Source of the DNA: Caldifarciminota bacterium
Lineage (GTDB): Bacteria > Hydrothermota > Hydrothermia > B15-G9 > WFZT01
Direction: 5' to 3'
Length of the DNA: 6,602 bases
NCBI GenBank assembly: GCA_026991055.1
Contig: JALXCE010000147.1
Span: 1-6,602, forward strand
Shown here: one piece after another, positions 1-6,218 of the stretch
Position numbering within the stretch: the stretch's first letter is position 1
Layout: every line of letters starts with the position of its first letter
The notes under the pieces: model-generated
The model's input: only the letters and a program-made list of their open reading frames with translations
What the model was told of the DNA's origin: nothing
Database searches by the model: none
Made by a program: the position numbers and the translations under genes

Positions 1-2374
1 CACCTATACTTGCCACTGAATCTGTGATTGTGAGAAAACTGTCTGATGTTGTAATGGAAACCTGCACACCGGTTGCAGGCTGATTCCCCATGTCTGCTAT
101 GGTCATAGCGAGGCTTGCACTTTCACCAGGGTCAAGCACACCGTTGCCTCCGTTATCGAGAATTGAGATGTCAACAACGGAGAGAACCACTCCCTCTAAA
201 GGCACATCCTGTTCAATAGAGAGGTCGTCAATGTACCAGCCATCACGTGTAACAGAACCATCAGAAGTGAGCAAAAATCTGATGAATACCTGTGAAGAAC
301 CCGCAAATTGGGACAGGTCACAGAACACTTCCTGCCATGTTGCCTGTGTTCCTGTCACGCGCATAAGGTCAACCCAATTCGCACCTGCACCGGTGTCCGT
401 TGCGGCCTGAACATAACCAAAGTCAAAGCCCTGCTCAAGCTCGAACTTCTGCCAGAAGTGAACTCTGGCAAAATAAGCGTTGCTCAAATCAATAGGAGTT
501 TTCAAAAGGGCATAATAATCCGCATTATTGGGATAATCACCGTTCGGAGAATCTGTCAGGCTATTTGCCCCTGAGTGGAATTCTGTGGTCGAGAGGCCCC
601 AGCTACCCGTGAGACTCCAGTTAGAAAGACCATTTTCGAAGCTCGTTGAATACCAGGCGTAATAAACAGGCTCGCCGATTATCACAGTGATGGTATCAAC
701 CTTAGTATAAGGGGTTCCAGCAGTATCCTGACCTGAGATGGATATAACAAAGTTTGCAGGAAGACCGGGCCTGCGTGTTGAATCAACTGAAAAGCTGAAA
801 CCATCACCCTGGACCGTGGAATCACGATAAACAGTACCGTAATTTGAGCTATTATCGAGAATTGTGATATCCGGATCATCCGAGGAAATAGTGGCAGTTA
901 CGTTTGCAACATCAAGACCAAGGTTCCTGAGTGGAACATACATATCCACGGTTTCACCCGGATCTGGTCTTCCGTTGTTGTTTCCTGAGGCATCGTTAAA
1001 CTGTGGGGTTAAAACTCTTAAATATGGTGAATTCAGGCCTGGTGTGTTTTCTATGGCAAGCAGTGCATTCAGGCGACCCCATCCATAATCGTTATTTGGA
1101 TAGGTATGGCCTGCAGGATGGTCAACGCCATAGTTGGTAAGAATATCATAGATTGTGTGATAGTCTAAAGATGGATTCATCTCAAACATCAGGGCAATTA
1201 CGCCAGTGACGTGGGGAGTGGCCATTGATGTACCATCCCAGCTGTCATAACCACCACCTGGCACGCTTGAGCGAACATTCACGCCAGGGGCTGAAATATC
1301 CGGCTTTATGAAATTCCAGTCAGGCCTTGACCAGAGTGTCGTATCTGACCAGGGATACTGATTGGGAGCCGGGCCCCTTGAGCTGAAGCTTGCAATATTG
1401 TCAGAAATATCTGTCGCTCCAACGCCGATAACATTTGGAAAGTTGCCAGGTGTGCCGGCACTACCTGATGAAGGACCCGAGTTTCCATTCGCAAAAACAG
1501 GGATAATATCAAACTGATGCCATGCCCTGACGAATGGAAGAAATGTTGTGTCCTGGCTATCAGAGCTTCCCCAGGAATTTGAGACCACCTTGATATCAAC
1601 GCCAGAATCTGCCTTGAGTGAGACAAACCACTGGAAGCAGGCGATAATATCATCATCACTACCACTTCCACCTGAGTTAAATGCCTTGGCTGAGGCGATC
1701 TGAGCGTTGTAGGCAATTCCAATATCCTCGGAGAATGGTCCAGGACCGTCTCCACCTGCAATAGTGCCCGCAACGTGTGTTCCGTGTCCGTGGTCGTCAT
1801 AGGGCGTTGTTCTGTTGTTTACCGCATCAAAAAAGTGGCCGGAAAAGTTACCCTGAAGAGCAGGGTGTGATGGATCGATTCCTGTATCCATGGTTCCAAC
1901 TATAACACCGTCACCAGAGAGTCCATACTCTGCCCACACCGAATCTGCCTTTATCTTGTCGATATTCCAGCCAACGTCCTCATAGGATTTTGGCGATTTC
2001 TTTGGCATAATGACGTGTCTTGTGCGGTCAATATCAACGAGGGCAACATCCTCCCTTTTTGCTATTTCTACAATCACGTCCGGCGTGGCTTTCACATAAA
2101 TCATATTCACAAGCCAGAAACTCTTGACTTCCTCTACACCTTTCATCTGCAAGAATGAGAGAAGGTTCTGCTGTGAGCTTGTTGCTACCTCGCGAAGTAT
2201 CTCGGCCTTCGCTTGATAGCCCTTTACTCCGTCCAAATTAGCCTGTTGTTTCATCCAGACAAGCGCCTTTACCGGCTCATCTGGTGCTGCCTTCTGCAGT
2301 CTTTCCATCATGTCGTGTGAGAGTGTCCCGCCGACAAGGGATGTGACCATCAGTAGTGTTACAAGGTACTTCAT
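1..2374 (-). CDS. Secreted multidomain subtilisin-like (S8) serine protease, C-terminus cut by window edge
   Basis: Extracellular serine endopeptidase of the subtilase family. The frame is open for 791 codons from ATG 2374 to the left edge, with no stop. Residues 1-19 form a signal peptide (MKYLVTLLMVTSLVGG core). Residues about 25-120 resemble an inhibitor I9-type propeptide. The catalytic domain spans about 133-442: Asp163 in VGTMDTGID, His197 in DDHGHGTHVAG, oxyanion Asn296 in FANGNSGP and Ser383 in DGTSMATPHV, so all key residues are present. An Ig-like domain follows (about 451-568, with GNNNGRPDPGE at 464-474). Next comes a jelly-roll/MAM-like domain (about 571-721, ending WYIDD), then a second copy of the Ig-like domain (from 728, DNGGNGVLDPGE at 740-751), which the edge truncates. 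The start has a strong GGGAGG ribosome site 5 nt upstream. The bacillopeptidase F-like style is my reading from the PYDDHGHGTHVAGT region. A C-terminal secretion-sorting domain is plausible beyond the window but not seen. It is the last visible gene of the torD-GDT1 operon. Confidence 0.95.
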   Translation of the reverse strand, partial: MKYLVTLLMVTSLVGGTLSHDMMERLQKAAPDEPVKALVWMKQQANLDGVKGYQAKAEILREVATSSQQNLLSFLQMKGVEEVKSFWLVNMIYVKATPDVIVEIAKREDVALVDIDRTRHVIMPKKSPKSYEDVGWNIDKIKADSVWAEYGLSGDGVIVGTMDTGIDPSHPALQGNFSGHFFDAVNNRTTPYDDHGHGTHVAGTIAGGDGPGPFSEDIGIAYNAQIASAKAFNSGGSGSDDDIIACFQWFVSLKADSGVDIKVVSNSWGSSDSQDTTFLPFVRAWHQFDIIPVFANGNSGPSSGSAGTPGNFPNVIGVGATDISDNIASFSSRGPAPNQYPWSDTTLWSRPDWNFIKPDISAPGVNVRSSVPGGGYDSWDGTSMATPHVTGVIALMFEMNPSLDYHTIYDILTNYGVDHPAGHTYPNNDYGWGRLNALLAIENTPGLNSPYLRVLTPQFNDASGNNNGRPDPGETVDMYVPLRNLGLDVANVTATISSDDPDITILDNSSNYGTVYRDSTVQGDGFSFSVDSTRRPGLPANFVISISGQDTAGTPYTKVDTITVIIGEPVYYAWYSTSFENGLSNWSLTGSWGLSTTEFHSGANSLTDSPNGDYPNNADYYALLKTPIDLSNAYFARVHFWQKFELEQGFDFGYVQAATDTGAGANWVDLMRVTGTQATWQEVFCDLSQFAGSSQVFIRFLLTSDGSVTRDGWYIDDLSIEQDVPLEGVVLSVVDISILDNGGNGVLDPGESASLAMTIADMGNQPATGVQVSITTSDSFLTITDSVASIG

Positions 2375-2379
2375 ACTTA

Positions 2380-2385
2380 CCTCCC
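2380..2385 (-). promoter_or_regulatory. Strong ribosome binding site of the protease gene
   Basis: GGGAGG lies 5 nt before ATG 2374 and begins one base after the TAA stop of the GDT1-family gene. It fixes the protease start and implies translation from a shared transcript, possibly by re-initiation of ribosomes ending on the upstream gene. Confidence 0.85.
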
Positions 2386-2386
2386 T

Positions 2387-2665
2387 TTACTTTATTGCTG
2401 AAATTAACATCAAAACTCCAATTGTCACAAATAAAGCTCCAGAGACGATATTAATTACTCTATGGGATACGTAGTTGCTCAGGAGCTCTCCGGCTACAAT
2501 GGCAATCAACGATGCCACCATAAAAGCGAGTGTTCCTGCAAGAAAGATTGACGTCTTGCTGATTTCTTTATGGGTAGCGAATGAGAATGTGGCGAGATTT
2601 GTTTTATCTCCAAGCTCAGCAAGTAAAATGGTTATAAAAATTACTAAAAAGGTCCTGAAATTCAA
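2387..2665 (-). CDS. Half-size GDT1/TMEM165 (UPF0016) family membrane protein, putative Mn2+/Ca2+ transporter
   Basis: A 92-residue inner-membrane protein. The ELGDKT motif at residues 17-22 is the hallmark of the UPF0016/GDT1 family (eukaryotic Gdt1/TMEM165, bacterial Mn2+ exporters of the Mnx/MneA type). Three hydrophobic segments are visible at about 5-28, 40-63 and 70-91. Full-length members have about 190-200 residues with two copies of the motif; this one has a single copy, so it would have to work as a homodimer or with a second half encoded elsewhere. The start is TTG: the frame is closed two codons upstream by the TAG of the preceding chaperone gene, the first in-frame ATG is at residue 49 inside a membrane segment, and AGGAG lies 11 nt upstream. 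Family assignment is firm. The transported ion is inferred from the family, and a link to metal supply for the downstream protease is speculation. Confidence 0.88.
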   Translation of the reverse strand: MNFRTFLVIFITILLAELGDKTNLATFSFATHKEISKTSIFLAGTLAFMVASLIAIVAGELLSNYVSHRVINIVSGALFVTIGVLMLISAIK

Positions 2666-2668
2666 AAA

Positions 2669-3250
2669 CTACTGCTCTCCTATCTCAAACTCCCTCTTCT
2701 CTCTTTCAAGAAAATCATCAAGGAAGTTTGCTACAAACCTGTAAAATTTTAGCCTGCTCTCATTTTTCAAATCTGAGGCAAAGTCCGGCACCCATTGAAG
2801 GATGTGCTCCTCAAAAAACTCTCTCGCAAGTTCAATATCACCTTCTTCAAGAAGAAACCTCATAAAATCCAGCTCATAAGAAATGTGGTCCGGAAGGTCC
2901 TCTGGCACCTCAAGGTTGTAAAGAGAATAGTACTTCCCCACCTCTTCGGCGTAATCTCCCATGAGGAGCATTTCCCTGTAGGCTGATTCATAAGGTGGAG
3001 TGGGTAGAGTGGGGAAACTATTGATAAACAGCCTCGTATGCTCAGCCTGGAACTCCTGTGGTGGCAACGTGTGAAGCTCCTCCATCGCCTCACTGAACTG
3101 TGCAAGAAGATTTTCAGAATCGTAAACTTCTTCAAGTATCTGAGCAATAAAATCTTCTATCTCAGGGAGCTTCTCAAAGAAATCATCCTCGGGGTAGAAA
3201 AATAACTGGCTTAAAAGCTTATAGATTTCAGCTCTCTCTTTTACATCCAT
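2669..3250 (-). CDS. TorD/DmsD/NarJ-type molecular chaperone for a molybdoenzyme
   Basis: A cytoplasmic, all-helical chaperone of 193 residues, normal for the TorD family (PF02613). Members bind the twin-arginine signal peptide or apo-form of molybdopterin-guanine-dinucleotide oxidoreductases (TMAO, DMSO, nitrate or polysulfide reductases, formate dehydrogenases) during cofactor insertion. Visible family hallmarks are RAEIYKLLSQLFFYP at 6-20, EHTRLF at 70-75, PPYESAY at 85-91, LPDHISYELDFM at 119-130, and the HILQWVPDF segment at 149-157. The start at ATG 3250 fits the family N-terminus. There is no Shine-Dalgarno sequence before it, but a -10-like TAAAAT ends 9 nt upstream, suggesting a leaderless message. 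It is the first gene of the torD-GDT1-protease run. No molybdoenzyme subunit is in the window, so its client cannot be named, and the symbol torD itself is not justified. Confidence 0.88.
   Translation of the reverse strand: MDVKERAEIYKLLSQLFFYPEDDFFEKLPEIEDFIAQILEEVYDSENLLAQFSEAMEELHTLPPQEFQAEHTRLFINSFPTLPTPPYESAYREMLLMGDYAEEVGKYYSLYNLEVPEDLPDHISYELDFMRFLLEEGDIELAREFFEEHILQWVPDFASDLKNESRLKFYRFVANFLDDFLEREKREFEIGEQ
2677..2681 (-). promoter_or_regulatory. Ribosome binding site for the TTG start of the GDT1-family gene
   Basis: AGGAG lies inside the last codons of the torD-like gene, 11 nt before the TTG at 2665. The spacing is a little long, but it supports the non-ATG start and translational coupling of the two genes. 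Confidence 0.55.
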
Positions 3251-3259
3251 GGTTGGTTA

Positions 3260-3287
3260 ATTTTAATGCCAAACTTCCGATATTCAA
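3260..3287 (-). promoter_or_regulatory. Putative sigma70-type promoter of the torD-like operon
   Basis: TTGAAT (3287-3282; 4 of 6 to TTGACA), a 16-nt spacer, then TAAAAT (3265-3260; 5 of 6 to TATAAT). The -10 ends 9 nt before ATG 3250, which puts the expected transcription start within a few bases of the start codon. The -35 begins 1 nt past the foot of the 3289-3327 hairpin. Called from sequence only. Confidence 0.55.
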
Positions 3288-3288
3288 T

Positions 3289-3327
3289 GGGGCATTTCGC
3301 ACGCACTACGTGCGTGCGAAATGCCCC
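3289..3327. repeat. Perfect 18-bp inverted repeat with 3-nt loop (hairpin; possible terminator or operator)
   Basis: Arms GGGGCATTTCGCACGCAC (3289-3306) and its exact reverse complement (3310-3327) flank the loop TAC. It lies 46 nt after the stop of the GH114 gene and 38 nt before the torD-like start. A stem this long and GC-rich could terminate the GH114 transcript, but neither strand shows a T-run after the stem: the minus strand continues ATTGAATATC. It is therefore not a canonical intrinsic terminator. Alternatives are a REP/MITE-like dispersed element, a cruciform, or a dimeric regulator site next to the promoter. Confidence 0.9.
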
Positions 3328-3373
3328 TCAAAGATTCTCAAACAATCCCACGTAAAATCTCAACCTATAATTT

Positions 3374-4303
3374 TCAAGACCCGCCGGGCTGAATGCCGTC
3401 TATGATATTAAGCTCATCCAACTCCCTGTCACTACGTGCAGCGTAGGGAATATAGCCATGAGATATGGCCTTTTCTCTATAGTCATCTATCCTGATTTTG
3501 TTTGCTCCAACATACCCGCTTCCATCATCCACGTAATCCACCGACAGAACAATCCGTCCGGTATTTAAAACGACCTGAAGATACTGCGCGCGCTCTGCAG
3601 TTATAGCACCGGGGATGGGAAGGATTCCATCGTAAAACATATCTTCAACGGCCCAGCCGGAAATCTCCCTTAATAGCTCACCGTTTGAATCATATCTGAT
3701 AAGCCTCTCTCCATTCTGCGGAATAATGTAAAAATCCTCTCCTGCACGTGACTTACAGTAACGTGCAATAGCCACTACAAAGTTGATCATCCTCTCTGCC
3801 GCTTCCTGCTCGCTCATAATAGAATCTTCAGAGCTCCAGTATTCAAACTCGTCCACCTTGTCAAGATAAACACCTCTAAATCCCTGCCAGATAATAGTGT
3901 CAAGATAGGTGTAAACAATCCTCTGCCAGGTGGTATCCCAGTACCTTACCGCATAGTTGCCTCGCCAATTGGGATTTTCGGGCCCAAGCCATGATGGCGG
4001 CAGACTATCCCATGCAGAATTCCAGTAAAACCTATAGTCTTCTGCCTCCCCAATGCTGATATATGCAATTGGCAACACACCTGCATCCTTTATAAGAGAA
4101 ATATCCGATGGAGAATATTTGTTTTCTGCAGTCCCGTCCCTCGAATAATCCATTACCATTATATCAAATCCCGAGCGTGCAATCTCATAGGGATCGGCAT
4201 CCTGCAACTGATAAGCCCAGCTTCCAGGATTTTCATCTCCTTGAAAAACTTCAGAGCATCCTGCAGAAAGAAACGCTATGAGTAACAACGCAATCCATTT
4301 CAT
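3374..4303 (-). CDS. GH114 / TM1410-like glycosidase-family lipoprotein (putative endo-alpha-1,4-polygalactosaminidase)
   Basis: A predicted lipoprotein of 309 residues anchored outside the inner membrane. MKWIALLLIAFLSAGC gives a short lipoprotein signal with lipid-accepting Cys16 (LSAG-C box; Ser at -3 is permitted but not ideal). The rest is a single GH114/DUF297 TIM-barrel-like domain: SWAYQLQ at 28-34, DIMVMDYSRDG at 47-57, AYISIGEAEDYR at 80-91, WLGPENPNWRGNYAVRYWD at 105-123, GVYLDKVDEFEYW at 144-156, IIPQNGE at 193-199 and VEDMFYD at 219-225. E86, D148 and D151 are candidate catalytic acids, inferred from their positions in the conserved strands. The family includes the hydrolase domain of PelA, so cell-surface or matrix polysaccharide is a plausible substrate, but activity is unproven. 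I chose ATG 4303 because the signal peptide begins there. A TTG at 4357 would add 18 polar residues. The gene appears monocistronic, with gaps on both sides. Confidence 0.85.
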   Translation of the reverse strand: MKWIALLLIAFLSAGCSEVFQGDENPGSWAYQLQDADPYEIARSGFDIMVMDYSRDGTAENKYSPSDISLIKDAGVLPIAYISIGEAEDYRFYWNSAWDSLPPSWLGPENPNWRGNYAVRYWDTTWQRIVYTYLDTIIWQGFRGVYLDKVDEFEYWSSEDSIMSEQEAAERMINFVVAIARYCKSRAGEDFYIIPQNGERLIRYDSNGELLREISGWAVEDMFYDGILPIPGAITAERAQYLQVVLNTGRIVLSVDYVDDGSGYVGANKIRIDDYREKAISHGYIPYAARSDRELDELNIIDGIQPGGS

Positions 4304-4311
4304 GTTGTGAA

Positions 4312-4317
4312 ATTTTA
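4312..4317 (-). promoter_or_regulatory. Possible -10 element of the GH114 gene
   Basis: TAAAAT ends 8 nt before ATG 4303, as in the torD-like gene, and no Shine-Dalgarno lies at normal distance. No convincing -35 is visible 16-18 nt upstream. The shared TTAAAATT placement is the main support. Confidence 0.35.
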
Positions 4318-4460
4318 AGGCATGCCCACCACCAATTTCGCCCTGATTAATGGTCAACCGTGGCTTATCAATGCTGTTTATACCAACTTTTACTCATATT
4401 GCTTGGAGGATTTTTTTAAAACACTGGCAATAATTTACCTGCCCGACTCAGAAAGAACTT

Positions 4461-4507
4461 CCTCTCCCACGTATCAATTTTCTGCGGGGAGAGATTAGGT
4501 GAGGGGT
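4461..4507. repeat. Intergenic CTCTCCC/GGGAGAG repeat-like element with weak stem
   Basis: CCTCTCCCACG (4461-4471) and CGGGGAGAGATTAGGTGAGG (4485-4504) share a 7-bp complementary stem (4462-4468 with 4487-4493) around an 18-nt loop. The wording CTCTCCC...GGGAGAG...TTAGG(G)TGAGGGG is like a repeat I recall from intergenic regions of many bacterial genomes, here with about 13 extra bases between the arms. It sits 29 nt beyond the mutL stop. It may help end the mutL transcript, though no T-run follows directly. Confidence 0.5.
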
Positions 4508-4535
4508 TACATATTAAATTTTTATAGAACTACTT

Positions 4536-6218
4536 TCAGTGTCTTCCAAACTTTCTCTCAAGCTCCTCAAGACTTAGCTTGATGATGGTTGGTCGTCCGT
4601 GTGGACAGAAGTAGGGGTTTTTGCAGTGGAATAATTGATTTATAAGGGACATCATTTCTTCAGTACTCAAAGGCTCACCTGCCTTAACAGCCGCTTTACA
4701 GGCTATGGTTTTTAGTGAATACTGAAACCTGTCAGGAAGAGATTTTTTTACCTCCAATTCATTCAAAATCTCTCTAAATTCGTCCTTGGTAATAGATGAA
4801 AACACGTTAGGAACTCCTTCTATTACTATTGTAGTCTGAGAAAACTTTCTGATCCTGAAACCAAATGACTCAAGAATATCTTTATACTCATCATAAACCT
4901 GCATTTCCTGTGGGGTCAGGTGGATGGTAACGGGGAAAAGCAGGTTTTGAGTTCCTACTTTCTTCTCCGTTAACTGCTCATAGATAACCCTTTCGTGAGC
5001 GGCATGCTGGTCTATTATCACGATACCACTTTTCACCTCTGCTATTATGAAACTGTTGTGGGCCTGCCAGACAGCCTGGGGAACCATCTGCTCCGGCTCC
5101 TGTGGCTCAGACAGGCTCATCTCGCCAAGTTCGAGCTGACGGGCATTTTTGCTCTCTGGCGCTGGACGATATAAGGGAGCCTGAGTAACTCTGAGAATTG
5201 GTGTTGACCCCGAAGCAGGTACTGTAAGATAGGACTCTTTCGTCACTTCCAGTGTCTCCCGCACACTCCTGTAAACCCTTTCAAAAATCCGGAGTGACCT
5301 CGAAAATCTCACATCCTTTTTCTGTGGATGTATGTTGAAATCTATGTACTGGGGATCAACCTTTATGAATAGCACAAATTCAGGGTTGTTTTTAACTTCC
5401 ATCAGTGCTTTGTAGATGGCAGAGCGAACCTGGTCGCTTTTCACACTGCGGCCGTTTACAAGGATAAGCTGTATAACCGGCCTCACCTTCATCTTTTCCG
5501 GCCTCGTAATCCTGCCCCAAATCTCAAGAGTACTACCAAATTTTGAATTTATTTCAACAGTCTCCTCGATAAAATCTTCACCATAAATATCCCTGATACG
5601 TTCATCATAACTTTCGACTGGTCTGAGGTTATAGACCTCATTACCGTTGATGACGAGCTCAAATCCAATCTGGGGATTCCACAGGGCGTAGGTTGTTACG
5701 GTCTCAATGATTCTTCTGCCCTCATAAAGATCACCACCGAGGAATTTCCTTCTCACAGGGAAGTTGTAAAACAGGTCTCTTACGATAACAGTTGTGCCTT
5801 TTCTGTATGGTGCGGGTTTTATCTCCTTTGGAGTTGTGCCTTCAAAAACAACTTCCCAGCTATTCTCTGAATCATCCTGTGTTCCGGATTTTATGGTGAG
5901 CTTTGAAACCGCGGCAATTGAATAAAGAGCCTCGCCTCTGAATCCGAGAGTGGCGATATTTGAGAGGTCCTCCTCGCTCCTTATCTTACTCGTTGTAAAC
6001 CTTTCAACAGCAAGGGGAATCTGATCCCTGGTCATTCCTACGCCATCATCTTCAACAATAATAAGACGCTTACCGCTCTCTTCAGCAACAATCCTGATAT
6101 TCTGAGCACCGGCGTCTATGGCATTTTCGACAAGCTCTCGAACTACAGATGCAGGATTTTCTATGACCTCACCAGCGGCTATTTTCTTTATAACCTCATC
6201 GGGCAGCTTTTTAATCAT
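4536..6218 (-). CDS. mutL: DNA mismatch repair protein MutL (endonuclease type)
   Basis: The ATP-dependent coordinator of mismatch repair that links MutS recognition to strand incision. It has 560 residues, slightly short for the family because the linker is brief. The N-terminal GHKL ATPase has RELVENAIDAGA (E28 as general base and N32 for Mg2+, matching E29/N33 of the E. coli protein), DDGVGM at 57-62, FTTSKI at 74-79, LGFRGEAL at 91-98 and GTTVIVRDLFYNFPVRRKFL ending the ATPase core. A variable linker lies at about 330-380. The C-terminal dimerisation domain has DQHAAHERVIYE (D403 to E414), ACKAA at 506-510 and CPHGRP at 538-543, which together form the metal-binding endonuclease site. Strand nicking by MutL itself is thus expected, as in bacteria without MutH. 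The start ATG overlaps the hprK stop by 8 nt, with GAGG 4 nt upstream, so the two are translationally coupled. mutS is not in the window. Confidence 0.98.
   Translation of the reverse strand: MIKKLPDEVIKKIAAGEVIENPASVVRELVENAIDAGAQNIRIVAEESGKRLIIVEDDGVGMTRDQIPLAVERFTTSKIRSEEDLSNIATLGFRGEALYSIAAVSKLTIKSGTQDDSENSWEVVFEGTTPKEIKPAPYRKGTTVIVRDLFYNFPVRRKFLGGDLYEGRRIIETVTTYALWNPQIGFELVINGNEVYNLRPVESYDERIRDIYGEDFIEETVEINSKFGSTLEIWGRITRPEKMKVRPVIQLILVNGRSVKSDQVRSAIYKALMEVKNNPEFVLFIKVDPQYIDFNIHPQKKDVRFSRSLRIFERVYRSVRETLEVTKESYLTVPASGSTPILRVTQAPLYRPAPESKNARQLELGEMSLSEPQEPEQMVPQAVWQAHNSFIIAEVKSGIVIIDQHAAHERVIYEQLTEKKVGTQNLLFPVTIHLTPQEMQVYDEYKDILESFGFRIRKFSQTTIVIEGVPNVFSSITKDEFREILNELEVKKSLPDRFQYSLKTIACKAAVKAGEPLSTEEMMSLINQLFHCKNPYFCPHGRPTIIKLSLEELERKFGRH

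Noticed and set aside
153..172. Near-identical 20-nt segments at 153-172 and 852-871 (13 identical bases, then scattered matches)
   Set aside because: They encode DISILDN and DITILDN at non-equivalent places in two Ig-like domains. The match is short and most simply explained by similar beta-strand wording rather than a mobile or recombination repeat.
90..1088. Plus-strand open frames opposite the protease tail (90-410, 308-574, 864-1088)
   Set aside because: They are antisense to a well-supported domain-bearing frame. Their translations look like reverse-frame noise rich in Ser, Thr and Pro, with no plausible ribosome site or family motif.
1306..1800. 164-codon open frame on the minus strand inside the protease gene
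   Set aside because: It is out of frame with the protease, whose catalytic motifs (H197, N296, S383 regions) cover the same bases. Its translation is low-complexity and matches nothing recognisable.
2475..3147. Open frames overlapping the GDT1 and torD-like genes (2475-2744 plus, 2795-2986 plus, 2860-3147 minus)
   Set aside because: They are shadows of two genes with clear family motifs in the correct frame; nothing supports them independently.
4352..4357. TTGACC as a -35 box, or its TTG as the GH114 start
   Set aside because: No -10-like hexamer lies 16-18 nt downstream (the bases there are TGGTGG). Starting at this TTG would place 18 polar residues before the lipoprotein signal, so the ATG at 4303 is better.
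4358..4535. Small RNA or riboswitch in the gap after mutL
   Set aside because: Apart from the weak 7-bp stem and the repeat-like wording, I see no conserved aptamer core, tRNA shape or terminator that would support an RNA gene.
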